64,000 nucleotides of DNA from Tridacna crocea (Eukaryota; Mollusca; Bivalvia; Cardiida; Cardiidae): assembly GCA_943736015.1 (NCBI GenBank), contig OX031071.1, positions 11,938,119 through 12,002,118 of the forward strand, read 5' to 3'. Under the pieces are notes generated by a model. That model was not told where the DNA came from. It worked only from the letters and a program-made list of their open reading frames with translations, and did not search any database. Shown piece after piece: positions 42,842-54,354 of this stretch (position 1 is its first letter; every line of letters starts with the position of its first letter). A program made the position numbers and the translations under genes.

Positions 42842-43069
42842 CAAGAGTTAATCAGAACTACACTCATATCCCTATGAAAACATTGCGACAGAATAGGAAA
42901 TTACCAGGTACTGCCAGTTTTTCCTATTGCCAATTGTTTTCAAAGTGAGGTTAGCTGTAAGAGCCAAAAGGCATTTGTCAGAGGTGATTCAAGTTAATGG
43001 AAGGCTAGGTCAATGACCTTTTTCTATGACAGATAATCTGAAATCTGAAAATAAAACTCTATGTCATGT

Positions 43070-43480
43070 GACCCTTTACAAAAGGATTCTGCATTATAAC
43101 AAGCTTTTGAAGACATTGTTGGTAAAGGAGAAAATGCTGGTTACCTGCATTTTCTCCTTTTTCCACAAGGCCATCTGCTCATCTTCAAGAAACCACTGTA
43201 ATAGATCCACGTATAATTTGTTGGAGAAAATTTCTTTAACTTTGACAAGCAATTTCTTTCAACGTTGACAAGCAAAATCCTTACTTTTAACAATCCTGAA
43301 GGAGAAGGCTTTTGAAAACAACTGTAAGGAAAAGGAAAAATATCAGTATCCAGCATTTTCTCCCTTTTCCACAATGTTTCCCTGCTCTATCCAAGACAGA
43401 AAACATCTATTGAATTCCTTTGGATTTTTCATCTACACATGCTTCAATCTGTAGTTAAAAGTCTGGAATGTGTGGTTTAG
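43070..43480 (+). mobile_element. two degraded TTAA-A copies
   Basis: 43070-43170 holds an L end and hairpin with GGTTACCTGC; 43270-43480 is a plus copy with the worn stem AAAAATATCAGTATCC. Confidence 0.6.
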
Positions 43481-43802
43481 TCTCAAATATGAGAATATTT
43501 GGAACTGGTATCTTCATTTGCCAGGCTTGCTAATAAATAAGGCTGTTAAAGGTAGAGGCTAGAAAGTTTTATTTCATGCTTTCTGTAGGTTATTGGGAAA
43601 TGCTGGTGAAATATTTTTTGTTTATTTTTCATAGTTTAAACCAATTAAAATACCAATTTTAATTTTCTATCTCTTCAATTGAAGGTAGATACAGTTGTTC
43701 CTGTGTTCTGATTACCTAGTTTCATTGTGTGTGCCTCACAACGAGATGGAAATATGACATCATTTACCATACATTTCTTGTGCTTGATTTAATATTGTAA
43801 TT

Positions 43803-43816
43803 GGGGGGGGGGGGGG
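43803..43816 (+). repeat. poly-G run
   Basis: About 14 consecutive G. Confidence 0.9.
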
Positions 43817-43977
43817 TTTAATACCATGGGGAATAATCTGAAGAACAGGACTGGATTGCGAAAAAGTTACCCTCCTGACAAAGCGTTAAAAGCATGAAAT
43901 AAACATTTTTTTTTTGGTGAAAGATCAAAATCTGTTTCATTTTGTGAAAATATTACCCATGATGTTCACTCTGAAAT

Positions 43978-44208
43978 TTAACTCTTTCCGAAACAATCCC
44001 TGGTTTTTACGGGTCAGGAATAGAAGCCTTTTGAAAACATTGTGGGAAAAGGAGAAAAATGCTGGTAACCAGCATTTTCTCCTTTTCCCACAATGTTTTC
44101 TACCCTATCATACAGAAAAATCATATTTTTAGCAATTGTCTATTTGTCATCTGCAAAATGCTTTCAATTTGGACTGGTCCAAAATTTCGTTGTTTGGGAA
44201 AGGGTTAA
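43978..44208 (+). mobile_element. TTAA-A element, plus
   Basis: TTAACTCTTTCCGAAACAATC to GTTTGGGAAAGGGTTAA; same subtype as 27108. Confidence 0.92.
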
Positions 44209-44362
44209 ATATGGATATTTCACTGTAAAAAAAAGTAATTATTTTATATGTCTAGAACTGGGGGATTGTCACCAACATGGACAAATCAGTTTGAATAATG
44301 TAACCCTCATATAGATAACTTGTTTTTTCATAAAGCTGACATTAAAAGCAATAAATAAAAAA

Positions 44363-44633
44363 AAGTTTGTTGACTGCAAATGCTTTCAGTGTGGAAGGTC
44401 TTAGATTTTGTTGTCTGGTTCACCCTTATCCAATCGTAAAATTTTAGACTTCTCCACATTCAAAACACTCAAAGACTAACAAATGAATGGATCGGTGGCT
44501 GAAGTGCGAAATTTTCCTAGAGTTGAGTTGGAAACATTCTGGGGAAAGGAGGAAATGATTTTTTCCCATGATGTTTTCAAAAATTTCCTTTTTCATGGTT
44601 ATTTAAACTCAGATTTTGTGCTAAAGGGCTAAG
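44363..44633. mobile_element. fused pair of TTAA-A remnants
   Basis: R arm ending TTGTCTGGTT joined to CACCCTTATCCAATCGTAAA of a minus copy; the TTAA junction is lost. The second copy has no loop. Confidence 0.6.
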
Positions 44634-44860
44634 CTCTATGAGGTAATGGCATTATGGGATATGGAAGCAGACAGATTGTTCCTCTATTCACTGATGAGAT
44701 ATTTATTTACGTCTGCAATTTTCCTGGGAGATAAAAACAGAAAATCTTGTGAAAATGAAGCAGGTTTGATAATACAGGGATTGATATAGGGAGAAAAAAC
44801 TCAGACAAGAAATTATCTGTTGCTTCAAGCTTCCAGACATGGGATTGAAAACAAGAGATT

Positions 44861-45006
44861 TTAACCCTTTACCTCTCAATCCGGGTTAAACCCTTTACTA
44901 CACAAGCCAAACTTTTTAAGGCTATGGTAGAGGCCTTTTGAAATCATTGTGAGAAAAGGAGACCAGCATTTTCTCCTTACCTCACATTTGTTTTCTACTT
45001 TATTAA
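44861..45006 (+). mobile_element. TTAA-A stub plus deleted copy
   Basis: TTAACCCTTTACCTCTCAATC stops at 44885; a second L end (TTAAACCCTTTACTACACAAG) runs to a half hairpin and the TTAA at 45003. Confidence 0.65.
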
Positions 45007-45231
45007 CCCTTTACCCCATAAGGCATTTCTATGGTATCTCTAATTGACCCTAAATAACAGCATGGATGAAGCAGTTTCTTATGGCTATATGACATCTTTT
45101 GATAGCATAGAAAACATTGTGGCAAAAGGTGAAATTGCTTGTCACAAGCAATTTCACCTTTTGCCACAATGTTTTCCAAAGGCTTCTGCAAGCAATGCGT
45201 AGAAATGAGTATCTATGGAGTAAAGGGTTAA
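45003..45231 (-). mobile_element. TTAA-B element, minus, compensated hairpin
   Basis: TTAACCCTTTACCCCATAAGG to TATGGAGTAAAGGGTTAA. Stem TTGCTTGTCACAAGCAA differs from other B copies at one base pair, both sides changed together. Confidence 0.93.
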
Positions 45232-45261
45232 AGACCAATTTACTCTGTTGCATTTAAGTTG

Positions 45262-45490
45262 CTGCCCGAAACTGCTTTAGATTTGGACCAGTCTACATTC
45301 TGCTGATGTGGTAGAGGGTGAAAGAACCCTGAAAATGAAGATTTTTGAAAGCATTATGGGAAAAGGGGAACTTGATGGCAACCAACATTTTTTCCTGTTT
45401 TGCCACAATCATGGTCTCTACCATTTCATAGATAAAAGTCACCTTTTGTGTTATCAGCAGAGGCGTTCAACTTTGTTGAATCTGCCATTA
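45262..45490 (+). mobile_element. degraded TTAA-A pieces
   Basis: R end (GGACCAGTCTACATTCTGC...GTGGTAGAGGG), then a plus copy with a worn stem (AAAAGGGGAACTTGATGGC). Confidence 0.55.
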
Positions 45491-45551
45491 GGATGTTTCA
45501 TAGTATAAGCAGAGATGTGAGATAATATTTACAGAAGACAAATATTTGACT

Positions 45552-45690
45552 CTGTACATTTGATCAAATTTTTAGACCTGCCTATATTGAAAGGGTTTGT
45601 TTGATGACTTACCAGAAATGGCCCAAACTGGAGGATTTGTCTAGAAAACCTAGTTGGAAAAGGAGCCGGTGATTGTTTTCGGCATTTTCT
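45552..45690 (-). mobile_element. degraded TTAA-A, minus
   Basis: TTTTTAGACCTGCCTATATTG and TAGTTGGAAAAGGAGCC only. Confidence 0.5.
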
Positions 45691-45750
45691 TGACCCTGAA
45701 ACTAGAACATGTACCAGCACCAGCCTTTTCTCCTTGTTTCCATCACTACT

Positions 45751-45979
45751 TTAACCCATTACCACACAGTCCCTACTTTTGACGATCCTGAGAAAGAAAC
45801 CTTTAGAAAACATTGCGGGAAAAGGAGAAAATGCTGGTTACCAACAGTTTCTCCTTTTCCCACAATTTTTTCCACCCTTCCCTATAGAACATTCAATTTT
45901 TGAGCCACATTAATTTTGTCGTCTGCAAATGCTTTCAATTTGGACACGCCTAAAATTTTGTCGTTTGGTAAAGAGTTAA
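45751..45979 (+). mobile_element. TTAA-A element, plus
   Basis: Complete; stem right side altered (GGTTACCAACAGTTTCTCC). Confidence 0.92.
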
Positions 45980-46124
45980 AGTCTTTCCTCTGTAGTTTTA
46001 GGTCATAAAAAACAAAATTTTAGACAGGGAGCTGAAATCGGGTTTTCAATGCCATCATTGACTTAGAGATTTTTGTTTAATTAAACCTGTCGACACTTAT
46101 TCACTGTTTACTTAAGTAAGCTGT

Positions 46125-46220
46125 TTAACTCTTTCCCAAATGACAAAACTTTCGGCTTGTCCAAATTGAAAGCATTTGCATACAACAAAATAAAAGTTAC
46201 TGAAAATTTGAAATAAGTCA
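46125..46220 (-). mobile_element. TTAA-A R-arm fragment
   Basis: TTAACTCTTTCCCAAATGAC to AAATTTGAAATAAGTC, cut before the hairpin. Confidence 0.7.
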
Positions 46221-46640
46221 TCATCAGCTGGCACAAAAAGTGTCGTCTGATATTGGATGTAACACTTCTAAGAGATGCTCTGACGGAAATGATTTTAAAA
46301 TTGCATCACAGGGGTCTAGTAGTTCTTAGTGAAAATGCGTAATTATTTACATTATTTCGCTCTCTCAGGTTCAATAATGGAAAAGCCATTTTCATGCTGT
46401 TTGTTTGTAAGCATTTTCATAATAAAATGGTTTAATTGTTTTCACTTGAACAAACTTTCTTTTGTTTGTAGTAAAATTATCAATGATCAAAATTGGTATT
46501 TTAAAAAAAAAATTCAAATACTAATTACTAATAGGGTTAGAAAGTTCAAGAGAAAAAAAAAATGACACAGAAGGTGGGATAGCTGTTGTATTATCTGTCA
46601 AATTTTTAGTTTGATGATCATCTTTTCACTGGCTTGTAGA

Positions 46641-46868
46641 TTAACTCTTTACCAAACAGCAAAATCGTAGACTTGTCCGAATTGAAAGCATTTGCACACG
46701 GCAAAATAGATATAACTCAAAAATTGAAATTTGTTTCCAGCAGGGTAGAAAACATTGTGGGAAAAGGAGAAAATGCTGGTTACCAGCATTTTCTCCATTT
46801 CCCACAATGTTTTCAGACAGCTTTTATTCAGGGTCGTAAAAACCAGGGATTGTTTGGTAAAGGGTAAT
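46641..46868 (-). mobile_element. TTAA-A element, minus
   Basis: Complete but the right TTAA reads GTAA; TTTCCAGCAGGGTAG arm subtype. Confidence 0.92.
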
Positions 46869-47101
46869 AGGTTTTGTTTAGTAAAGACAGTTCGAAATGC
46901 ATTGAAAGAACAAAATTGAGTTTCAGATTTTCACACACTCTTATATTATTATAAAATCTACATCTGGATATCTTTCTTCATGTTTCAAAAGAATTCAAGA
47001 AGGAAAAACGTCATTCTAGTTTCATTTGATAGTTTTTAATTTATAAGGGAGTTCAAGTTTGTATTTGAGCCGAGAATATCAGAAAATTATGTCGGGAGGG
47101 G

Positions 47102-47330
47102 TTAACTCTTTACCACACAATCCCGACTTTTAACAACGAGGAAAAAGAAAAGCTTTGAAAACATTGTGGGAAAAGGAGAAAATGCTGGAAACCAGCATTT
47201 TCTCGTTTTCCCTCAATGTCTTCTACCCTTTCCAAATGAAATTTCAATTTTTGATTCAAGTTTATTTTGTTGTCTGCTGATGCCTTCAGTTTAGACTAGT
47301 CCAAAATGTTGTCGTTTGGTAAAGAGTTAA
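47102..47330 (+). mobile_element. TTAA-A element, plus
   Basis: TTAACTCTTTACCACACAATC to GTTTGGTAAAGAGTTAA; loop GCTGGAAACCAGC; followed by a second AAGAGTTAA. Confidence 0.92.
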
Positions 47331-47936
47331 GAGTTAACCAGAGAAATACCTGAATGATCTATTTGACCAGCAGGTTTATTTTTATCCATATTTATTCAAG
47401 CCCAACAGGTAATTGTATTTATAATGTTCTACCTGTGAAGGACATGGACTTACTTTTCATATAAGGTTGCGAGCACTTTATTTACCTTTTATCTCATTAT
47501 CCCATGTTCTAACAACCCTGTAGAAGGAGACTTGATTATCATTGTGGGAAAATGTTAGAATGCCAGTAGCCTTAATCTACACAATGTTCTTAATGAAGTG
47601 AATCATTTTCACCCCTCATATAGTAGCAAGTACTTCACATCAAATTGTGGAGTAAAAGAATTTTATGCTCCTTGTTGCAGAATGTAAACACAGGAACAAA
47701 ATTCAGAACCTAATTGAGTTTATCACACTCATCAAAATTAACGAATGCTTCTGTTTTGTTTGCAAAGTTACATGTAGCATTTTTCTAACTCTATGAGGAA
47801 GAGTTTACTATTTTATTTGAAGAAGATAAAAGACCTGAAACTGAAACAGCACCAATTGATATTATCAACTAGAGTTAAGTGTCTTTATATTGTGAAGGAA
47901 TAGGTTTATAGTACATTTAGGTATTGCTTGCATCCT
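47331..47936. other. stretch without gene
   Basis: Contains one barely recognisable MITE relic (47480-47600); no exon seen. Confidence 0.5.
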
Positions 47937-48132
47937 GGGCCTGTATTCATCAACCATTCATAAGAACATTCTTTGTCTTATTCTGCAAGACATTCCAAGT
48001 TTGAAATAACACCGCTTCTTATTGGCTAAATCAACTGGTTTAGCCAATCAGAATGTGTGTTATGTTCATATTGGAAAAATCCGGAGAATAAGACTCCAAA
48101 TGTTCCAAAGAAAGGTTAGTGAATATGGACCC
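47937..48132. mobile_element. family D foldback, copy 3
   Basis: GGGCCTGTATTCATCAACC to GTGAATATGGACCC; centre CTTATTGGCTAAATCAACTGG / TTTAGCCAATCAG. Confidence 0.85.
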
Positions 48133-49977
48133 GATATGCTAATATTTGCATGTTATATACCTTCATCATAAGTTGATCTCAATAACCAGTCTACCTCAAT
48201 GCATGAAGATGTCACTTTTTATGTCATTTTATATAGTGTATCATTCTTAATCAGTCTACCTCTATACACACTAAAAACAAACATTACATGGTTTTATTTT
48301 TACCAACAGTTATGTTGGATTAGAAGCATTTGGTAATGCTGCCATCATTTGGACATTATGTAGAGATTACAACAAGATAATATGTAGATCTTTATAACAT
48401 CTTTCTTTTGTCACATGTTTACTTTTAATACTGGCACCAAATACTCATCAGCGTGGCTAGTTGTATTATGTCAGGTTTGGTTACCCCTTGTTTTGCAAGA
48501 AAACCTCTGTGCCATAAAGTAACCCGGTATCATCCTGAATGATAGAAATGAAATTCGATTGTAAAAACCAAAATTTTGCTGCTTGTGGCTTGGGGGATGA
48601 TTGCTTCTCTGCAAAATATTTTGGTTTATGTTTCTTAATTGGTATGCCTGCTAATCAAATACAATGTACCATATTTCTCATAGTAAAAGTGCCCGCCTGA
48701 ATTGTAACACCACCCCAGAAAAACTCGTAAAATCATAATAACCAAATTTAAATTAGTTGATTACTAGTAAAATGACAACATTTGAAAAAATTGATCATTA
48801 TTTCCTCCAATTTTACATTAGTTGATTACCAGTAAAATGACAACGTTTGAAAAAAATGATCATTATTTCCTCAAATTTGGTTAATATTTCCTCTTAACAA
48901 TCACTAAAATATAAAGAAATACAAAATTTAACAGATATTTTTCATCGAAAATTGGGTATGAAATAAAGGCTCCCTATCTATGTTTTCCATAGCTTAGTGA
49001 GCTTTTATTACAAGAAATACAGTAGTTGTATGTCTAATTGTACTGTTATATTTCGTTTCTTTTAACTTTTTTTCTTCTGTTTCTTGGATCATAGAAAAGT
49101 GTGAGTGATTGATTTAACACCAGAATGGTAAAGTAGAATAGTTTTACATAGCCTAAGAAACAGCATGTGTTCATCATCAGTGTGATTTATGTTGTAATTA
49201 CAGTAAGTGTTTTAATCAGGATTGGGTGTTGTCAAATTAAAGAAAATACTTGTACTGGTGTACAAATAAGGCAGGTAAGTCCATGGAAAAGGTTGATACC
49301 TAGAAAGATTTGATAATATCTAACTGTAGATGATTATACTAGTAATCAAATTGAATATCTTTTCCTGGATTTTTTTTATCTGGTTCTTTGTGCATCTTTA
49401 ATCAGGTTTCCATGACACAATTTTTGTTTATCAAAATGATTTAACTTGTAAATACAATGTTTGATTTTTGTTGTAATAAACAATTAGTTAGTTTTCCATT
49501 GACTACCTCACAATGTTAGATGTGTTAAACAATATTTTTTGCTGTAGTGAACTGTTCATCATTTTTTTTTTTAACTGAGTTATAAATCAGTGAACATGTT
49601 AATTCTTGTAAAGAATACCAAGTCTGAAGCACAAAGTTGGTAATTGAGTTGTACAATTGCCACACTTATTTTCTAAGAAGAGAAAGAAAACCTTGGTGAT
49701 ATACAGTTTCTGTGTCTTTCGTAGGAATATCATTGTTAACATTATTCTGGTGAATAGTTGAGCTTTTAATGAAACTTGTGATGTTTTTATAAAATTTCTC
49801 GGTGAACTATGTATGGGAGAGATAAAGCAGAGTATTACTTTCTGTCCAGTTAGATATTTTGCTTTCTTCGATGGGAAAAGATGGTAGTTTGATTGTAGTT
49901 CTATTCCTTCTTCTTTTTATTTGTGCATTTCCAGGAAATGTTGTAAATCTAAACTATTGTATCATCAGTTACTGCTA
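48133..49977. other. longest quiet stretch
   Basis: About 1.85 kb of AT-rich sequence with no TTAA element, exon or long frame. A 75-bp unit (ATTAGTTGATTACYAGTAAA...TTATTTCCTC) is tandemly doubled at 48753-48900. It may be gene-flanking or untranslated sequence, but nothing shows this. Confidence 0.55.
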
Positions 49978-50351
49978 GGTCTTCATTTACAAACCGATCT
50001 TTCGTAAGAAAATTCTTTCTTTTATTCTCAAGTATTTCCTAAATTTCAAAGTAATGCAACTTTTGCATGGCTTAACCCATTACCACACAATCCCTACTTT
50101 TGACGCCCCTGAGAAAGAAACCTTTTGAAAATACTGTGGGAAAAGGAGAAAATGCTGGTAACCAGCATTTTCTCCTTTTCCCACAGTGTTTTCTACCCTT
50201 CCCAGAACAAATTTCGATTTTTCAGTCACCTTTATTTTGTCGTCTGCAAATGCTTTCAATTTGGACCAGTCTAAAATTTTCTCGTGTGGTAAAGAGTTAA
50301 CCATCTGGTTTAGAAATGAATGAAAAAAGAATGTTTTTTGGATACAGACCC
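49978..50351. mobile_element. family D foldback, copy 5, split by a TTAA-A
   Basis: Left half to TGCATGGCTTAA and right half CCATCTGGTTTAG...GATACAGACCC. Copy 4 has the uninterrupted GGCTTAACC at the same place. Confidence 0.82.
50072..50300 (+). mobile_element. TTAA-A element, plus, inserted in family D
   Basis: Complete, GCCCC subtype, perfect hairpin; flanked by TTAA on both sides where D has one TTAA. Confidence 0.95.
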
Positions 50352-50732
50352 TGGTAGATGTATATTATATTACCTTCTGTCTCACAAAAGATAAACAGTG
50401 AGAGGAATGGACAAAAAGAAATGCTCTGTCTTGTCAGCATGAAATCAAAGTACATTATTATGTGATAGGAACTATGGATCACTTCTGTGTGAAGCGAAGT
50501 TGTTGTTTTGTTGTTTTCTGAGAGATTTTGATTGTACATACAGGAACTATTTTCTTGATTTTACTTCATTTACTTTTAACTTGAAAAAGTACAAAAAAAA
50601 AAAACTTCCTATGGAAAAGAATTAAAGGTAAACTTTTGTTTTAATATGAAAAATATTATGTCTTGAAAAATAAGTTCCAGGAATTGACCCAATAGTTTTC
50701 AACTAAATACTTCTAGATCCAACAACAAGTCA

Positions 50733-50857
50733 CCTGATTGGTTGTTATCTTTTGTCCTAGTAGCCAATCAGATGGTTGTGACTTTTTGTCGCAACCAATC
50801 AGATGGTCACTACATCTTGTCTAATCCAATCAAATGGGTAGTCTATTGATTCAGAAT
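50733..50857 (+). repeat. 31-bp minisatellite with CCAAT boxes
   Basis: CCAATCAGATGG starts at 50764 and 50795, and CCAATCAAATGG at 50826, exactly 31 bp apart; an inverted box (GATTGG) lies at 50736. Confidence 0.75.
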
Positions 50858-51004
50858 TAGATCAAACAGTAAAATTGTTATTGAATACATGAGAGACTGT
50901 GCATGTAAGGTTTCATATGTTAACAGACCTGTACTTTCTGATTCTTGTCTTGCAGCTAAAGTCTTTTCTATTACTTTAGATTGTTGAATGGTTAACTGTT
51001 TGTC

Positions 51005-51232
51005 TTAACTCATTACCACACAAGAAAATTTTGGACTTGTCCAAATTGAAAACATTTGCAGACAAAATAAAGGTGACTGAAAAAAATTGAAATTTGTTCT
51101 GGAAAGGGTAGAAAACACTGTGGGAAAAGGACAAAATGCTGGTTACCAGCATTTTCTCCTTTTTCCACAGTGTTTTCAAAAGGCTTCTTTCTCAGGGGCA
51201 TCAAAAGTAGGGATTGAGTGGTAATGGTTTAA
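51005..51232 (-). mobile_element. TTAA-A element, minus
   Basis: GGGGCATC subtype; TTAACTCATTACCACACAAG to GTAATGGTTTAA. Confidence 0.93.
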
Positions 51233-51431
51233 TACTGCACTGTTTATAAAACATAACAGTAGGTGTAAGAAAAAATGTGATGTAACTTGTTACTGAATCT
51301 TTGATGCTTCTTATGTTAAAGTTGTCCAACATGTCATGTAAAGAGTCTCGATGTCATGTAAGATAGTGATGTCAAACAAAATATAAATTCTTGACCTGTA
51401 AAGTAGTGTGTCGATATTCTGTTCACACTCT

Positions 51432-51861
51432 TTAACCCTTTACCACACAATCCCAACTTTTAACAATCTTGTAAAAAGAAGCCTTTTGAAAACATTTTGG
51501 GAAACAAATTTTCGGACAATGTTTCCTATTCTTCTTAAGCCTTTCCCAAACAAACCCTGGTTTTTACGTGTCTGCAGTAAAAGTCTTTTAAAAACACTGC
51601 GGGAAAAGGAGAAATTGCTCGTAACGAGCAATTTCTCCTTTTCCCACAGTGTTTTCTACCCTGTTTGAGACCTTTCTGGCATTTTCTCCAAATCTAAAAT
51701 TGTCCTCTGCAAACTCTTTTGGTTTGGAAGAGTCCAAAATTTGTCGTTTGGGAAAGGGTTAAGTCACATTTCAATTTTTGAGTCACATTTATTTTGTTGT
51801 CTGTCTGCAAATGCTTTGAATTTGGGCAAGTCAAAAATTTTGTCTTTTGGTAAAGTGTTAA
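51432..51861 (+). mobile_element. TTAA-A element, plus, split by a TTAA-C
   Basis: TTAACCCTTTACCACACAATC to ...CTATTCTTC; after the C copy it resumes GTCACATTTCAATTTTTGAG and ends TTGGTAAAGTGTTAA. Hairpin loop missing. Confidence 0.8.
51535..51762 (+). mobile_element. TTAA-C element, plus, inside a TTAA-A
   Basis: TTAAGCCTTTCCCAAACAAAC to GTTTGGGAAAGGGTTAA; stem TTGCTCGTAACGAGCAA perfect. Confidence 0.92.
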
Positions 51862-52514
51862 ACTGAGAAATAGTTAAGTGAACCGCATCAAAACCCTACA
51901 AATAGAAATCTAAGTTTACCAAAAGGAAAAGGAATGCTTATTTGTCTCAGATATAAAGTTTGCCATATATTCATTTTCATATCTGCTGTACAATGCTTTT
52001 TCGATTTCATGTCATAAGTGTTGTATCCATTGAAAAGAGCTATGGTGTTTGGAACATAAAAAGATATTAAAGTATATTTTGTTTCTGCTTGTTGCAGATT
52101 TTGAAAATATGCGCAAAATCTATTGGCCCTCTGTGGATACAATACTTTCTCATTAGAATGTCTGGAAAATAATCTTGATTACATAATGTATCCCATGATG
52201 AAATTTCTACACATGGTGTTGTATAGTGAGCATACCCTTGTCTGCAGTATGTACTTAAGATAGTTTTGCACATTGCAACCATTTTTTGTCCATCATTTTT
52301 GTATCAAAGAGTCATTTTTAGAATCAGGAAAAGTGCCATCTTGTTGTATATTACATCTGAAGTCGAAATCACAAATGATTGCTCCATTTCCTGTATGCGG
52401 ATGAAAGTAGTCCCGGTGAGAAACATTTGTAGCTTTTTGATTAGCTGTTGTCAAGTATTTGTGGGCTTCTTATTGGCTGTTTCAATTGAATAACATCTCA
52501 CTGGTCATATCATG

Positions 52515-52733
52515 TTACCAAAATTACCCCATGTTTTCACAAACATTTTAAAAGCGAAATCATTATGGCAAAGGGTAAAAGTCTTGTATCCTGCTTTTTG
52601 TCCTTTTCAATAAATAGTTTGGTCAATGACATGTGACTCCCAAAGACATATTCAGTGATTTAAGCAACATTGAATTTGTCATCTGTAAAAGCTGTGAATA
52701 AAGTCAAGTCTAACATTTTATCGTTTGGGAAAA
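52515..52733 (+). mobile_element. degraded TTAA-A, plus
   Basis: AAATCATTATGGCAAAGGG and TCAAGTCTAACATTTTATCG; no palindrome left. Confidence 0.5.
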
Positions 52734-52896
52734 GTTTCAAAACATTTCTCATGAGGTGAAGAGGTGAAGAAAATGCCATTAGACTATCAGTTTTTATCTC
52801 CATCATTTTCCGTCATCTTTATTTATCTCTGATGTTGATAACATCTTTGAGTTGCATGTTTTGTAAACGGCCATATTGAAAACCATCATGGCCTAC

Positions 52897-53126
52897 CTAA
52901 CTCTTTACCAAATGACAAAATTTTAGACTGGAACAAATTGAAAGCACTTGTAGATAACAATGTAAACATAATTCAGAAATTGAAATTTGTTTCCAAATGG
53001 GTAGAAAACTTTACGGGAAAAAGAAGAAAATGGTGGTTTCCAGCATTTTCTCCTTTTCCCACAATGTTTTCAAAAGGTTTCTATCTTGGGTCTTAAAAAA
53101 CCAGGGATTGTTTAGGAGAGGGTTAA
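52897..53126 (-). mobile_element. TTAA-A element, minus
   Basis: CTAACTCTTTACCAAATGAC to GTTTAGGAGAGGGTTAA; stem AGAAAATGGTGGTTTCCAGC. Confidence 0.87.
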
Positions 53127-53492
53127 ATCATCTTTTGTGGCTGGTGCATAAATTTTAGTTCATAAACTTACTGTTATATTAACTTATACTTAATATTGGA
53201 GTCCTTTAGGTGAAATAATCAGAGGGAGCTAGAAGTAGGCGCATAATTCTACAGCTTTGTAGTTGCACTTGCTAAGTATGAAAAATACCCCAGGCTTTAT
53301 ATTTTGCATAATACTAGTACCATATTAAAATCAAATTTTGTATTGAATTTGGTTGCAATTGACATCTGGTTTGTGCCATTTAACCCTTTGTCAAATTATC
53401 AATTTGTTATGGATAGCAAAATTATCTTCCTCTATACAAATAAGGGTTAAGATGTTGAGGTGCTTCTGTATGTTGCAGAGGGGCCACATTTC
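53127..53492. other. stretch without gene
   Basis: No exon; a possible MITE end at 53381 (TTAACCCTTTGTCAAATTAT) leads nowhere. Confidence 0.5.
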
Positions 53493-53651
53493 AGGGGCGG
53501 ATCTAGGATTTCTTCAGGGGGTTCAACTCGGTCAATCTCAGATATGCAGACATGGACCCAAAGCACAAATCAGTGAGTTGGAAGTACATAAAAAAAAATC
53601 TGGAAATTAAAGGGGTTCTTCTGAACTCCCCAAACTCCCCCTGGATCCGCC
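53493..53651. mobile_element. GGCGGATC-ended MITE
   Basis: AGGGGCGGATCTAGGATTTC and CTCCCCCTGGATCCGCC are inverted ends about 159 bp apart. This end sequence is common in animal genomes (from memory). Confidence 0.65.
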
Positions 53652-53744
53652 ATTTCTACTGAAATGACAAATGTTTTAGGGAGTGCCCCATCTAGGCACT
53701 TTCACCCTGTTTGACCCATTTGTTGTGGACTATGCTGGATGTAA

Positions 53745-54140
53745 CATCTTGTTTTTACAACTTGTTGGAAAGTCTTTTGAAAACGGTGTGAGCAAATAGA
53801 GAAAAGTGTTGGTATTCGGTATTCAGCATTTATTATTACTTTTTGTGAAACGATTTGTACTCTTTTGAACACAAAACCATTCATTTTGAAACATATTTCA
53901 AAATTTATCTGCACAAGCTTTCAATGTTGACAAAGTTGGGATGTTGTTGGTTGGCAAAGCACAGCATTACAAAATTTTACACTTGACCATATTGATGAAC
54001 CTTTGCAGAAGACATTTCAATAGTGATTGAAATATGGGATTTGTCTTCTGTAGAAAAAGGAAAGTGTTGGTTACCAGCATTTACTCCTTTGCCCACCATG
54101 TTTACAAAAGTCAGCTTCAAAGTTGTAAAAATAGGTGATT
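53745..54140. mobile_element. degraded TTAA-A copies
   Basis: A plus relic (GAAAACGGTGTGAGC) to about 53960, then a minus relic with GGTTACCAGCATTTACTCC. Confidence 0.5.
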
Positions 54141-54354
54141 AACCTGTTTCCAAAGACCAAATTCAAAGTATTTTGCAGAGCACATATTAACAGTTGCTGA
54201 AAAGATGATTTCTCTATATAATAGCGTAGAAAACATTGTGGGAAAAGGAGAAAATGCTGGTTACCAGCATTTTCTCCTTTTCCCACAATGTTTTCAAAAC
54301 TTAAAGGCTTCTATTCCTGACATGTAAAAACCGGGGTGTTTGGGAAAGGGTTGA
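54139..54354 (-). mobile_element. TTAA-A element, minus
   Basis: Worn R arm, perfect hairpin, GACATGTAAAAACCGGGG L arm; ends GGGTTGA. Confidence 0.85.
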
